Part shown: positions 63,022 through 64,000 of the stretch, piece after piece
Numbering within the stretch: the first letter of the stretch is position 1
Layout of the letters: each line of letters starts with the position of its first letter
From: Choricystis sp. odSpoLacu1
Taxonomy: Eukaryota > Chlorophyta > Trebouxiophyceae
DNA: 64,000 nucleotides
Reading direction: 5' to 3'
NCBI GenBank assembly: GCA_958009055.1
Contig: OY253661.1
Coordinates: 496,001 to 560,000, forward strand
Notes under the pieces: model-generated
Told to the model about the DNA's origin: nothing
Seen by the model: the letters and a program-made list of their open reading frames with translations, nothing else
The model's database searches: none
Translations under genes and position numbers: made by a program

Positions 63022-64000
63022 ATGGACCCCCTCTCCACGCCCGGCGCCGACGCGGCCGCCCTGCTGCGTGGTGACAGCTGGATGTTCCCGGTGAGTGTGG
63101 TACAGACTAGGCGGGCTTTGGGGGGGGAGGAGGGGTGGACGAGGCGTCGGACGGGGCCGCGCCTTTTCGACGCATTGCGGTTTTGTTTTTGCGACGAGAC
63201 CTGTGTGCCGACCTCTCCCCTCCTCCCTTTCCCCCGTTCCAGGGCGGCCTCACGGGAGCTCAAATCCTGAAAACCACCAGCAACGTGGCTGCCGAGGTGA
63301 GGAGGAGGTGGTGGTGGTGGGGAGAGGCGGCGGTCGACACCCGCGCGCCGCCTCGCTCACGCTGGCTCCAATTCAGTTTGCGTGGCGGCGGCGGCGCGAC
63401 CCCCGCCTGCTTGCCGCATTGGCGGTCGTGGCGCCCGGCTCTTGGCCACCGCACCTCTCTTTTACATAAGTACGAGCGTGTGAGGGGAAGGAAGCACCAC
63501 AAACGCCCCGCGACCGCCGTCGCCAGGCCAGCGCGACCGCAGACGGCGGCGGTTTGTCGGTTTTTCCTCCGTTTTTTTGTGCCAACCACCGTCCCTCCCC
63601 ACACCACACCACAGCACGCCGCCGTCCTGGCCACCGCCACGGTCGACGCCACCGCTTCCGTGTCCCTGCTGCCCGCCGACGGCGGCAGGCTGACGCCGCC
63701 GGGGCTGGACCTGGCCGCTGTGCTCGCGCCCGCCCCGCCGCGCGCTGTGCCGTCGGCCACTCCCTTTGGAGGGGCCGGTGCCGCCGCCACCGTGACTGCA
63801 GTGACTCCCGGGGAGCGTCTCATTGATCTGCTGGCCAAGGGAGGCGGCGGCGGGGGCGGCATTTTTGACGATGTTGTTTCCGCGCCGCCGCAGCCGCTCC
63901 CCTTTGCCGCGGCGGCCGCCCACTTTGTCGCGGCGGCGGGCGGCGTAGTCACTGTCGCCGACGCGGACCCGTCCGCCGCCGCCGGCTGGTGGCGGCCGCG
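63022..64000 (+). CDS. Unrecognised protein, 5' part (runs off the right edge)
   Basis: Exons 63022..63090, 63243..63296 and 63615..>64000, all phase 0. The protein starts MDPLSTPGADAAALLRGDSW, continues GGLTGAQILKTTSNVAAE, then HAAVLATATVDATASVSL. It is Ala/Gly/Pro-rich with one more ordered stretch, TPGERLIDLLAKGG, followed by a seven-Gly run and IFDDVVSAPP. No signal peptide or membrane helix is visible. I do not recognise the family; the conserved part may lie beyond the window. Splice sites follow the local rules, and the small first exons and short introns match neighbouring genes, which supports a real gene. Confidence 0.65.

Noticed and set aside
1..64000. CRISPR arrays, insertion sequences, prophage or operon structure
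   Set aside because: No regular spacer-repeat arrays, transposase genes or terminal repeats were seen; the only clear tandem repeats are microsatellites and the 33-bp triple.

Overview
The window is compact, very GC-rich nuclear DNA from a photosynthetic eukaryote of the green lineage. The evidence is spliceosomal GT-AG introns, N-terminal transit-like leaders, and a set of green-plant plastid genes: photosystem I PsaK, the minor antenna CP29, PSB33, an HCF107/Mbb1-type plastid RNA factor, the ferredoxin-thioredoxin reductase catalytic chain and BADC. Housekeeping genes (SmB, 14-3-3, SSRP1, eEF1B-gamma, VPS34, ALG11, OST48, glucosidase II beta) sit among them. A small unicellular green alga fits best. 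The species cannot be fixed from sequence alone; a GC-rich prasinophyte, Prasinoderma-like or Chlorella-like alga are all possible.

Layout: about 36 genes in 64 kb. From PsaK (2.8 kb) to the serine-decarboxylase-like gene (36.1 kb), 19 successive genes alternate strictly between strands. They form head-to-head pairs sharing 110-520 bp promoters and tail-to-tail pairs with many gaps of only 90-220 bp. The order is: aminopeptidase P fragment, BADC, PsaK / OST48, RecD2-like helicase / PSB33, CID-type RRM protein / HCF107-like, CBM20 protein / SPX, SmB / 14-3-3, SSRP1 / SIP aquaporin, eEF1B-gamma / glucosidase II beta, ERH / ArgC, OTUD6-like / TRIC, serine decarboxylase, plant cysteine oxidase / prolyl aminopeptidase, ALG11 / UMP-CMP kinase, ankyrin-RCC1 / CP29, Gbp1-like / FTR catalytic chain. 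Then come CBP20, an NDR kinase and a bZIP factor, all on +, followed by a SYP2 syntaxin (-), VPS34 (+) and an unrecognised partial gene (+).

There is no operon logic, although themes recur: plastid photosynthesis and redox, ER glycosylation (OST48, ALG11, glucosidase II beta) and endomembrane traffic (SYP2, VPS34). Most introns lie within the first ~100 codons and the gene bodies are intronless. Seven genes need 18 small frame corrections. Every one lies in a G/C homopolymer or (GC)n run, and 15 of the 18 are exactly one surplus base, so consensus error is the likeliest cause. Points worth following up: the alternating layout, intact hairpin plus T-tract elements downstream of several genes, a perfect 139-bp copy of an OTU exon inside the TRIC intron, a bacterial-type RecD2 helicase with a leader and an intron, and a possible two-exon micro-gene overlapping the OTU gene antisense.
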